Source: a virus. Taken from it: a stretch of 48,975 bases of DNA. The stretch spans positions 1 through 48,975 of IMG/VR virus record IMGVR_UViG_3300042988_001645. The stretch is one strand, 5' to 3'. Positions 8,167-14,845 of the stretch are shown in pieces. Positions within the stretch are counted from its first letter, which is position 1; each line of letters begins with the position of its first letter. The position numbers were made by a program, and so were the translations under genes. Below the pieces are notes generated by a model. That model saw nothing but the letters and a program-made list of their open reading frames with translations, made no database searches and was not told the origin of the DNA.

Positions 8167-8751
8167 ATGGCAGCCTTTGGCAGTCTCAACTTGAACCCGC
8201 CGGTTGCTCTGGAGCAGGGCGTAGCGATGCTCGATGTCATGGATCAGGCGATCCAGGACACCATCTCTCGTGGGCTCTTCTTCCAGCCGAAGCCGGACTC
8301 CCGGCTCTACCAGGGAGTGTTGCCGCAGGACCTCTCCCGGTTCGACGACAACAAGCTGGGCGACCTGCTCGACGAGATCGCCCGGTGGTGCAACTGGGCC
8401 TCGTTCGAGCTCACCCTGGCTCGGCAGGCGAGGAACCAGTCGGAGGCGAGACTCTCGCTCACCCGGGCTCGGCTCCGCCTCAACGTGAAGCACGGGGAAG
8501 AGAAGAGGGTCTCCAACCCGGACAAGGACGACATCGTGGAGTGCGACCAGAAGTACCTGGAAGCAGAACGGTTGCACATCTACTACGATGCGAAGTTCGA
8601 CTTCGCACGGACCGTCTACGAGAGCAGCGTGCGGGACTGGGAGACGGTCTCTCGCCACATCACACAGCGGGGCCAGGAGATCGACCGTATGGTTCGGGGC
8701 TCGAACGTCGCCAACATCCCGATCTCCTCCAGCGCTTTCAGGAGGCCGTAA
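8167..8751 (+). CDS. Hypothetical helical protein
   Basis: A 194-residue protein starting at ATG 8167, with AAGGGA just upstream; a longer in-frame start at 8101 would lie inside the nuclease gene. Residues about 70-180 are rich in Arg, Glu and Leu with long predicted helices (for example LTLARQARNQSEARLSLTRA), suggesting a coiled or helical bundle. The gene sits between the Cas4-like nuclease and the dNMP kinase and overlaps the kinase start by one base. I recognise no family; a recombination or replication accessory role is inferred from context only. Confidence 0.75.
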   Translation: MAAFGSLNLNPPVALEQGVAMLDVMDQAIQDTISRGLFFQPKPDSRLYQGVLPQDLSRFDDNKLGDLLDEIARWCNWASFELTLARQARNQSEARLSLTRARLRLNVKHGEEKRVSNPDKDDIVECDQKYLEAERLHIYYDAKFDFARTVYESSVRDWETVSRHITQRGQEIDRMVRGSNVANIPISSSAFRRP

Positions 8752-9404
8752 TGGGCATCATCGTGGGAATCATGGGAAATGCCAGGTCTGGGAAGGACAC
8801 GACGGCTCTCTACCTGGCGGACAAGCACCGCTTCATCCGAGTCGGGCTGGCAGACCCCATGAAGAGGTTCTGCAAGGAGGTCTTCGACTTCACGGACGAG
8901 CAGCTCTACGGGGACAAGCGGGACGAACCAGATACTCGGTACCCCCGTGTCGTCGAAAAGGGGTTGCGTGGGGAGGTCTGTGAGCACCTCACCCCGCGCT
9001 ACGCGCTCCAGACCCTCGGGACCGAGTGGGGGCGTAACTGCTACGACGACATCTGGATCGAGCACGGCGTCCACGTCGCGCAGGAACTCATCGACGGGTA
9101 CGCCACGTACTCCGCCAAGGAGGGCCTCCAGTTCACCGAGAAGGACGTCGGCATCGTCCCGGGCGTCTTCTTCTCGGACCTCCGCTTCATCAACGAATAC
9201 AACGCCGTCAAGAAGGCCGGAGGGCTCATGGTTCGCATCAAGCGGCCCGGAGCCACCGGCATCCTCGGCATCACTGGGCACCAGTCCGAGGAAGAGCAGA
9301 AGAGCATCCCAGACGACAAGTTCGACGTCATCCTCGACAACTCAGGGGACTTCGCCTTCCTCTACGAGCAGATAGAGGGGAAGATCATCGCAAGGAGTCT
9401 GTAG
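8751..9404 (+). CDS. Deoxynucleoside monophosphate kinase
   Basis: A 217-residue P-loop kinase. The P-loop is GNARSGKDT (9-17), followed by an LADPMKRFCKEVF segment and a lid-like RIKRPG region, typical of phage dNMP kinases such as T4 gp1. These phosphorylate dNMPs (dTMP, dGMP and modified dCMP) to dNDPs to feed DNA synthesis. Length and motif order fit the family. The start overlaps the previous stop (TAATG) and GGAGG lies at 8741-8745, a good ribosome site. No thymidylate synthase or dCMP-modifying enzyme is in this window. Confidence 0.85.
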   Translation: MGIIVGIMGNARSGKDTTALYLADKHRFIRVGLADPMKRFCKEVFDFTDEQLYGDKRDEPDTRYPRVVEKGLRGEVCEHLTPRYALQTLGTEWGRNCYDDIWIEHGVHVAQELIDGYATYSAKEGLQFTEKDVGIVPGVFFSDLRFINEYNAVKKAGGLMVRIKRPGATGILGITGHQSEEEQKSIPDDKFDVILDNSGDFAFLYEQIEGKIIARSL

Positions 9405-9581
9405 ATGAAAGCGTGGCGATTGGAATACAACAACATGGTGCTCGTGATCCTCGACATCGACGACCGAACCCGGGAAGTGAAGCGCACCTCCCAGCTCCGA
9501 TTGAAGAAGCCGATGACCGCTACGGACGCCCAGCAGTATGTCGACGGGCACTACCCGATGATGCGAGAGGTGTCTCCATGA
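9405..9581 (+). CDS. Small hypothetical protein
   Basis: A 58-residue frame starting at the ATG right after the kinase stop and overlapping the next gene by four bases (ATGA). It reads MKAWRLEYNNMVLVILDIDD and ends MMREVSP. AAGGAG lies at the end of the kinase gene, a good ribosome site. The tight coupling on both sides supports translation. No family is recognised; the order of strands and helices is compatible with a small alpha/beta fold. Confidence 0.7.
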   Translation: MKAWRLEYNNMVLVILDIDDRTREVKRTSQLRLKKPMTATDAQQYVDGHYPMMREVSP

Positions 9582-9865
9582 ATGGCCCGACCTGGCTGTC
9601 GAAGTACTACTCTGCGGACGAGATGGCCTTCCTGAACCCCAAGGTGGTCTTCGAGGGGAAGAACAAGGCCGTCGTCCAGTTGCGCCGAAGCCGTAGCAGC
9701 GGCGGGACAGTCCAGGTCGGGTACGTCATGGTCCTCAAGAAGGGGCGGAACCGGGCCACCCCCTCCACTCCGCTCTGGGAGGGGGAGGCGGACCCGGTAC
9801 GGATGGCTCTCCTGCGGAAGACTCTCCAGGACTCCGACGGGGACACCTTCCGTGGGTCTCTATGA
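9578..9865 (+). CDS. Small basic hypothetical protein
   Basis: A 95-residue protein starting at the ATG that overlaps the previous TGA, with GAGAGG upstream. The middle part is basic (LRRSRSSGG, LKKGRNRA), with beta-strand-like stretches around KAVVQL and QVGYVMVL; the C-terminus is acidic. It could bind nucleic acid, but there is no recognisable family. The next gene starts inside its 3' end. Confidence 0.65.
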   Translation: MNGPTWLSKYYSADEMAFLNPKVVFEGKNKAVVQLRRSRSSGGTVQVGYVMVLKKGRNRATPSTPLWEGEADPVRMALLRKTLQDSDGDTFRGSL

Positions 9866-10058
9866 TCGAGCGACATGTCCCATGTGCGGACGCTGGTACC
9901 AGCTCCGTGCAGGTTCCATGTTGCAGATCGTCATCGACGACACCCACGCCCCGCTCATCTGCTTCTTGTGCGTCCGAACGCTGAAGAAGCTCGGGTTCAT
10001 CAACAACACCGTGCTGGTGAAGCAGGAAGAGAACACCAAGCGTGTGGTCGAGATCTAA
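9852..10058 (+). CDS. Small zinc-ribbon protein (GTG start)
   Basis: A 68-residue protein read from GTG 9852, overlapping the end of the previous gene by 14 bases. Two Cys knuckles, CPMC near the N-terminus and CFLC about 30 residues on, indicate a zinc ribbon. Starting at the later ATG (9882) would remove half of the first knuckle, which argues for the GTG. It ends RVVEI, directly followed by the next ATG, whose product ends with the similar RIVEI. Function unknown. Confidence 0.65.
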   Translation: MGLYDRATCPMCGRWYQLRAGSMLQIVIDDTHAPLICFLCVRTLKKLGFINNTVLVKQEENTKRVVEI

Positions 10059-10529
10059 ATGTTCGAGAGCCTATCCAAAAACCAGCGAGACTCGCTGAGG
10101 TTCAGCAGCGTCAAGGGAGAGTTCGTGCAGCTCCGAACGAAGTTCAAGAACCCTTACTTCTCCCCGAGGGTCATCAACGCGCTCATCGAGGACATCATCG
10201 AGCAGGCCCAAATCCTGCTCCTGGAGCACGGCTACTCTCCTCCGAGCCCGTCTTTCATCCAGATGCTCCAGACCGCGGTGGATGACGTCGGCTACCAGGT
10301 CCACATCAAGGGCATCTCTCTCACGAAGCTCATCTCCATCGAAGTCACCGCCGATACGACCGTCGAGGGGAACGTGAACTTCCACCTCAAGCCTCTGTGC
10401 GAGGATGGGAAGTACCTGCTCAAAGCCATCGAGCAGCACCGCACCCCCGACCCGGTCTTGCCCCCTCTGCCGACGCCGCAGTTTGTGCAGCCGACGAAGG
10501 GAAAGATCACCCGCATCGTCGAGATCTAG
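10059..10529 (+). CDS. Hypothetical protein
   Basis: A 156-residue protein whose ATG directly abuts the previous TAA. The N-terminal 55 residues look helical (RVINALIEDIIEQAQILLLE), the middle is beta-rich (residues about 75-115), and a Pro-rich segment (DPVLPPLPTPQF) precedes the C-terminal KITRIVEI. No family is recognised. The adjacent 55-base intergenic gap ends the tightly packed run that began at 5290. Confidence 0.7.
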   Translation: MFESLSKNQRDSLRFSSVKGEFVQLRTKFKNPYFSPRVINALIEDIIEQAQILLLEHGYSPPSPSFIQMLQTAVDDVGYQVHIKGISLTKLISIEVTADTTVEGNVNFHLKPLCEDGKYLLKAIEQHRTPDPVLPPLPTPQFVQPTKGKITRIVEI

Positions 10530-10584
10530 CCCCAACAAACCACCACCAGCGAGAGGCATAAGGGGGTATGGAGGATTCCCTTAG

Positions 10585-11247
10585 ATGCAAGATCTAACCT
10601 GCTGTGACATCACCCCCTGGTACAACGAGATCTGCACCAGGATGCACGAAGCTCATGCGGCTGGGATTCCCGTCGTCCAGTTGGGAGCTTCCCACCCTCG
10701 CGGATTCATCCCGACGGTGATTCTTCGCCGTCCGTCGGTCCGCGCACTCCTCAAGGAGTGGCAAGTCGACACGACGAGACCCCCACCCGATATTTACCCT
10801 GTCGGTAACCAGTGGCTTCCGGCCATGGGGCTCGACCTCAACACTTGCGACCTCGCCCCGTTCCACAACGAGATCGAGCTCCGCAACTACGAGGCCGAGA
10901 TGGAGGCCTACAACAAGGCGCTCCAGTCCGGGCAACGAGAGGTTCCGGTCGTAGACCTCACCAACTACCACCCCCGTGGCGGCATCCCGTACACCATCCT
11001 GGCCCGCATGGACCGCCGCAAGAGCAAGAAGTGGCTGGATGAGACGAGGGCGGAGATCGACCGGCTGAAGGGCGAGATCAACAAGGCGGAGGCCTTCGCC
11101 AGGACCCAGGAAGAACGTGGTAAGGCCTTCATCGACGACGGACGAGATGGCTCAAACCTCTTGGGAGCGGCACAGCAGTTGAAGACGGACGCCGCTTTCA
11201 TGCGCGCTCAGGCGAAGCTGCTCGAACAAGAACTGGTTGGTGTGTGA
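10585..11247 (+). CDS. Hypothetical protein with internal duplication and C-terminal coiled coil
   Basis: A 220-residue protein with GGAGG 10 bases before the ATG. Two related halves are visible: CDITPWYNEIC…IPVVQLGASHPRGFIP near the N-terminus, and CDLAPFHNEIE…VPVVDLTNYHPRGGIP after residue 85. Both share the order CD-x-x-P-[WF]-x-NEI … PVV-[QD]-L … HPRG-x-IP. The remaining about 75 residues are a charged helix likely to form a coiled coil. No known family; the repeat suggests a duplicated ligand- or protein-binding unit. Confidence 0.75.
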   Translation: MQDLTCCDITPWYNEICTRMHEAHAAGIPVVQLGASHPRGFIPTVILRRPSVRALLKEWQVDTTRPPPDIYPVGNQWLPAMGLDLNTCDLAPFHNEIELRNYEAEMEAYNKALQSGQREVPVVDLTNYHPRGGIPYTILARMDRRKSKKWLDETRAEIDRLKGEINKAEAFARTQEERGKAFIDDGRDGSNLLGAAQQLKTDAAFMRAQAKLLEQELVGV

Positions 11248-11771
11248 TGCCCAAGACGTCGATCACCATTTGGTTCCCGGAACTCCCTCCTACCGCGAAC
11301 AAGCTCTACTATATGGGCACGCGGCTGAAGAACGATGCGCGGGAGTACCGGGAGCGGTTCAAGATGTACGTCGTGCAGCACTACCTGCACGAGTTCGGCG
11401 AGATGCCGCAGCCCAACCGCAAGGCGTTCGACAAGAAGTCGGATGCGGTGATCGACGTCGCCACGGAGGAGCCGAACCTCCTCTTCGGCCTGGACCTGAA
11501 GTTCTACATGGACTGCCTGACGACCTGGGGAGACGAGAATCTCTACAAGTCCCAGCGGGCAAAGTTCCGGTTCAAGAAGACGGACCTCTCGAACCGCATC
11601 AAGTTCATCGAGGACTGCTTCAAGCACTCGATGGACATCGACGACTCGCTCACCTTCGTGAGCTCCCAGATGAAGATCCACAGTCCCAAGCAGGAAGGCG
11701 TGATGATCACCTACTACGTCATCCAGCCGGAACAGGTGGCGGTGCCGAGAGCACCTGGAGGAACCATGTGA
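11247..11771 (+). CDS. RusA-like Holliday junction resolvase
   Basis: A 174-residue protein. The N-terminus (ITIWFPELPPTANKLY) and the acidic cluster KKTDLSNRIKFIED…DIDDSLTF…QMKI match the RusA pattern: Asp at the start of a helix (D113, D123), an Asp pair (D132/D133) and a downstream Lys (K143) in a beta strand. RusA cuts four-way DNA junctions as a dimer, usually in lambdoid phages. The protein is longer than E. coli RusA (120 residues), with an insertion at about 55-105. It would be the second resolvase-type enzyme in this arm. The ATG overlaps the previous stop; a GTG one codon earlier is possible. Confidence 0.7.
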   Translation: MPKTSITIWFPELPPTANKLYYMGTRLKNDAREYRERFKMYVVQHYLHEFGEMPQPNRKAFDKKSDAVIDVATEEPNLLFGLDLKFYMDCLTTWGDENLYKSQRAKFRFKKTDLSNRIKFIEDCFKHSMDIDDSLTFVSSQMKIHSPKQEGVMITYYVIQPEQVAVPRAPGGTM

Positions 11772-12214
11772 AGTCCCTGAACCCGGATACGTTGAGGCCG
11801 GCACAGGGGGACGAGCTGTTGGAGCGGCAGGCGAGAACTGGTGAGTACGCAAACGGCAAGACGGTCGAGTGTCGACCGGACCTCACGGACCCGAGAGTAG
11901 TTCATCAGGTCCACAGGGCTTTGTGCGTCGGCACGCCGTACGCCGCCTGCATGTCCTGTCGCCACCACCACTTCGAGTACTTCTTCGCGGTCCAAGAAGA
12001 GAACGTATGGGTGCAGTGTCCTAGATGGAGCCATGAAGCTGGTACAGGACCGCCAGACTTCTACACCCCGGTCTGGTTGTCGGAGTGCCGTGCTAAACCC
12101 TACGTCTACTGTCCCCAGTGCCCTAGCCGAGAAGAACTGGTCGAGCTGCAAACCGACAAGCAGAAGGAAGGATGGTTGGAGCGGTACAAGAAGCTGACGA
12201 AGGAGCGGCGATGA
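11768..12214 (+). CDS. Hypothetical Cys/His-rich protein (GTG start)
   Basis: A 148-residue protein starting at GTG 11768, which overlaps the previous TGA; GGAGG lies 6 bases upstream. It holds CMSCRHHH, an isolated Cys in WVQCPRW, and CPQC near the C-terminus, followed by a charged helical tail (KQKEGWLERYKKLTKERR). The Cys/His set is compatible with a zinc site. No family is recognised. It is one of several consecutive small Cys-rich genes. Confidence 0.65.
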   Translation: MKSLNPDTLRPAQGDELLERQARTGEYANGKTVECRPDLTDPRVVHQVHRALCVGTPYAACMSCRHHHFEYFFAVQEENVWVQCPRWSHEAGTGPPDFYTPVWLSECRAKPYVYCPQCPSREELVELQTDKQKEGWLERYKKLTKERR

Positions 12215-12531
12215 TCCCTGGTGACGAGATTCTCTTCAGCTGCAACGAGTCCGAGCTTCTCTGGATCGCTCGGATCCAGGGGCACCCCATCCTCCGGAGG
12301 GGTATCCCTCGCGACGAGTTGGTCGGCATCCTGGTCGGGGATGTTCGCGTCCAATCACACCACATGTCCGGAACCATCTTCTCCAGAGCGAGCCTGGAAG
12401 ACGGCATAAGGGCGAAGTGGAACAGCCTTATGGGTCAGCTTCCGGGCTGCACCGGACAGTGCCGGACTTTCCTGTGCACCGAGGAGCGGCACATGGATTG
12501 TTTCGTGAAGAACGCTCGCTACCTCACATGA
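12211..12531 (+). CDS. Hypothetical protein
   Basis: A 106-residue protein starting at an ATG that overlaps the previous stop (ATGA), with AAGGAG upstream. Cysteines are clustered at the C-terminal end (LPGCTGQCRTFLCTEERHMDC). The N-terminal half looks like a small beta domain (GDEILFSCNESELLWIARIQ). No family is recognised. Its stop overlaps the ATG of the next gene. Confidence 0.65.
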   Translation: MIPGDEILFSCNESELLWIARIQGHPILRRGIPRDELVGILVGDVRVQSHHMSGTIFSRASLEDGIRAKWNSLMGQLPGCTGQCRTFLCTEERHMDCFVKNARYLT

Positions 12532-13691
12532 TGAACCGCGAGTGCTTCACGTGCATCAAGCTCAAGAACTGCTCCAAGGTCGACGTGGAGCTCGTTCTCC
12601 GTGGACACGTCTGCCATTTCTTCGAGATGGCCCCGGAACCCGTGATCGAGGCTCGCAGCGACACGGTCAAGACGTTCGGCTTCATTCCCGCAGTTCGCAA
12701 CATGATGTGTGTTCCCCGTAACCCGCAGCAGGAGGAGCGTCTTCGAATGAGTTTCGCAACCCCGGCTCCGGGGACGACCTACAGCGAGAGGCGCAAGCAG
12801 CTCGACGTGATGTCCTACGGCGACGTTCGGCATCTGGCCGTAGACCACTACAAGAAGCCGGACGGGTCTCAGCTGCTCACCCAGCTGGAGACCCTGGCCG
12901 TCGCCTCGATGGCGCAGACCAGGCAGACCGTCCTCGACTTCGAGCTCAGCAACGGACTGATCGTTCCCGACAACCAGCAAGGAGAAGCACCAATGGCCCA
13001 GCAGTTCGCCCCGCCCCCCATGCCCCCCGGCATCCCCGCCCAGCAGCCCATGCCTGGAGCACCGCCGCCCTTCGCGCCGCAGGGGGCCCAGCCGCCCCCG
13101 GCCCCGCCGATGGCGCCTCCGATGCCCCCGCAGGCCGCCCCGCCGCCGCCGTACGGCATGGCACCGCCTCCCGGCTCGGCTCCCCCGGTTGCGACCGCCC
13201 AGGAGGCCGCCCAGGCGGCCGTGGCCCCGCCTCCGCCGCCTGTCGAGGCAGCCCCGACCGGCAAGAAGAAGTCGGCCAAGGGGGCCGCCGTGGCTCCGGC
13301 GCCGCCTCCCCCTCCGCCCAGCCCCATGGCAGCTCCGCAGCAGCAGTTCGCGGCCCCCCAGTGGCAGGCCCCGCCGCTCCCCACGGCCGCACCCCAGCAG
13401 CCGCAGTTCGCCCCGCCGGGAGCCGCCCCTGCCGTGGTGGACTTCTCGCCGGTCCTCCAGGTCCTGAACCAGGTCGGGTCGGCGGTGAACACCGTCGGAG
13501 CCGCAGCCGACACCAACACGACGAAGCTGCTCGCCGCGGTCAACGAGCTGAAGACGATCCTCATCGCCCAGACCGTGGGCATCCAGCACATCTACCTGAC
13601 CACGCCGGCGCTCCAGCAGCACACCCAGGGCAAGGACCTGGGCGACGTGATGAAGTTCCTGGCGTACCTCCAGGCCTACGTCCCTCGGTAG
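12528..13691 (+). CDS. Zinc-finger plus Pro/Ala-rich linker protein
   Basis: A 424-amino-acid frame (ATG 12528 or 12531) ending at TAG. There are three parts: a Cys-containing N-terminal domain of about 150 residues (CFTCIKLKNC…GHVCHFFE); a long Pro/Ala/Gln-rich, probably disordered region (about 155-315) with a basic island KKKSAKG; and a C-terminal helical domain of about 85 residues (VVDFSPVLQVLNQVGSAVNT…). An internal ATG at 12993 has AAGGAG 8 bases upstream and would yield a 232-residue product made of the linker and C-terminal domain alone. No family is recognised; a scaffold or adaptor role is possible. Confidence 0.75.
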   Translation: MMNRECFTCIKLKNCSKVDVELVLRGHVCHFFEMAPEPVIEARSDTVKTFGFIPAVRNMMCVPRNPQQEERLRMSFATPAPGTTYSERRKQLDVMSYGDVRHLAVDHYKKPDGSQLLTQLETLAVASMAQTRQTVLDFELSNGLIVPDNQQGEAPMAQQFAPPPMPPGIPAQQPMPGAPPPFAPQGAQPPPAPPMAPPMPPQAAPPPPYGMAPPPGSAPPVATAQEAAQAAVAPPPPPVEAAPTGKKKSAKGAAVAPAPPPPPPSPMAAPQQQFAAPQWQAPPLPTAAPQQPQFAPPGAAPAVVDFSPVLQVLNQVGSAVNTVGAAADTNTTKLLAAVNELKTILIAQTVGIQHIYLTTPALQQHTQGKDLGDVMKFLAYLQAYVPR

Positions 13692-13697
13692 GGGCGT

Positions 13698-13736
13698 CGA
13701 CGACTGCGTCGTCGGGGGAGCAGCCAGCCCCCGACG
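13698..13736 (+). promoter_or_regulatory. Two mutually exclusive RNA hairpins
   Basis: Just after the TAG at 13689-13691, hairpin A pairs CGACGAC 13698-13704 with GTCGTCG 13708-13714 (3-base loop). Hairpin B pairs CGTCGGGGG 13710-13718 with CCCCCGACG 13728-13736 (9-base loop). They share bases 13710-13714, so only one can form at a time. No T-run follows. The arrangement is compatible with a conformational switch or a structured barrier between two genes. Confidence 0.55.
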
Positions 13737-13801
13737 GCCGGCGCCCTAACACGATCCCGCCTCAGAAGTTCGTCTCCCTCACGGCAGAGCAGATCCGAAC
13801 G

Positions 13802-13927
13802 ATGCCGGACATCTCCATCCGGCATTTCATCGACCAGGTCTTGGGCGTGTGCCTGCCTCTCGACACGCCCAGATCTGTCCTGCTCTCCAAACTCGACAGC
13901 ATGGCTGTCGCGGCGAGGACCGTATGA
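13802..13927 (+). CDS. Short orphan reading frame, possibly the 3' part of a longer product
   Basis: From ATG 13802 a 41-residue product (MPDISIRHFIDQVLGVCLPL…) ends at the TGA that overlaps the next ATG. The Shine-Dalgarno is poor. The same frame is protein-like further upstream, from about 13757 (TIPPQKFVSLTAEQIRTMPD), but has no ATG, GTG or TTG between 13691 and 13802. It may therefore be translated by frameshifting from the preceding gene, or be a remnant, or start at 13802 in a reduced form. Confidence 0.4.
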   Translation: MPDISIRHFIDQVLGVCLPLDTPRSVLLSKLDSMAVAARTV

Positions 13928-14466
13928 CCGTTCAGGTTGCGGTGACGAATCATGCCGTAGAGCGCTACAGACTGCGGGTCGTGAGCGCAGCAAAGTTGGA
14001 CGACGAAGGCATTCGCACGACCATTCGAAACCTCGTGGAGGATGCCTTCGAGCGTCAGTTGGTGCGGGATCACCCCGGCTACCCGAAGCGGCGCATGGTC
14101 CCTTTCAAGGTCGGCATCGAGCAGATGTTCCTGGCGCTCGGACCGAACGAGACGGAGTTCCCTGGAGACTGGGCCGTCATCGGAGTTCTCTTCGATCGAG
14201 AGACGGGTCAGAAGTCCATCGGCACAACAGTCGGGGAGCTCATCCCCGAGGAACTGAAGCAGTCCATCATGGAGTCCAGCAAGACGCCTACAAAGGCGAA
14301 GTACCTCGTCCGCATCGGCGGCACAGGGAAAGAGATCTACGAAGCAAAGGATGACGATGCCCTGGGGGAGTTGCTCCAGCGCCGTGCTCCACGACCGGAC
14401 GAAGTGGAAGTCTTCGAACGGAAGGAACTCGTCATCCGACAGGTCTACGTGATCGAAAAGAAATAG
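13924..14466 (+). CDS. Hypothetical protein
   Basis: A 180-residue protein, the last gene of the left plus-strand block. The N-terminus (VTNHAVERYRLRVV…) has the look of a small alpha/beta domain in which a helix starts with NHAVERY. The middle contains MFLALGPNE and WAVIGVLFDRETG strands, and the C-terminus ends VFERKELVIRQVYVIEKK. No function is assigned. The ATG overlaps the previous TGA. A strong terminator follows. Confidence 0.75.
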   Translation: MTVQVAVTNHAVERYRLRVVSAAKLDDEGIRTTIRNLVEDAFERQLVRDHPGYPKRRMVPFKVGIEQMFLALGPNETEFPGDWAVIGVLFDRETGQKSIGTTVGELIPEELKQSIMESSKTPTKAKYLVRIGGTGKEIYEAKDDDALGELLQRRAPRPDEVEVFERKELVIRQVYVIEKK

Positions 14467-14483
14467 CCCACATGGTGTGGGCT
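14465..14483 (+). other. Short hairpin overlapping a stop codon
   Basis: AGCCCAC (14465-14471) pairs with GTGGGCT (14477-14483) around the loop ATGGT. It begins within the TAG that ends the preceding gene and lies just upstream of the main terminator; it may protect the 3' end or add to termination. Confidence 0.5.
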
Positions 14484-14487
14484 AGGG

Positions 14488-14544
14488 GAGAGGGGACGAC
14501 ACTTGTCCCGGGGCACGGGCGGGATGCCTACCCCTCTCTTTTTT
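14488..14544 (+). terminator. Rho-independent terminator between convergent genes
   Basis: GAGAGGGG (14488-14495) pairs with CCCCTCTC (14531-14538), followed by TTTTTT (14539-14544). An inner GGGAC/GTCCC stem lies in the 35-base loop. It ends the left plus-strand operon; the T-run includes the stop codon (TAA on the minus strand) of the convergent gene. Confidence 0.75.
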
Positions 14545-14845
14545 AGCCCGTTCGCGGCTTCATCGTGGAGTCTTCTCCCGTCAGGACACACTTCCCGAGG
14601 CGGATGCACTCTCCGCCGAAGTGTTCTGCCGGGGTCTCCACCTCGCACAGAGAACAGTGCAGTCCCTTTATCCCGAGACCCTGCACCACGACGAGCCGTT
14701 GAGTCGGCGTATGTCGAAGAAGAATTTCGGTGAAGTCTACGGACTCGACGGTGGTGTGGTGGAACAATTCTGCGCGCTCGTCATTCGAGAGAATCTCGCG
14801 TGTGTCGCCCCAGAAAATGACAAGCGTGGGCGCCTTATTGGTCAT
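14543..14845 (-). CDS. Small hypothetical protein with Cys cluster
   Basis: A 100-residue protein starting at the ATG whose upstream GGGAG lies inside the end of the helicase gene; a GTG two codons earlier is too close to that site. The N-terminal half (MTNKAPTLVIFWGDTREIL) looks like an alpha/beta start. The C-terminal part has CSLCEVE…GECIRLGKC, a possible four-Cys zinc site. It overlaps the helicase 3' end by 11 bases and is probably co-expressed with it. No family is recognised. Confidence 0.65.
   Translation of the reverse strand: MTNKAPTLVIFWGDTREILSNDERAELFHHTTVESVDFTEILLRHTPTQRLVVVQGLGIKGLHCSLCEVETPAEHFGGECIRLGKCVLTGEDSTMKPRTG

Noticed and set aside
13685-13700. Programmed -1 frameshift at the end of the Pro-rich protein
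   Set aside because: No X-XXY-YYZ heptamer is visible near the stop; kept only as one of several explanations in the findings.
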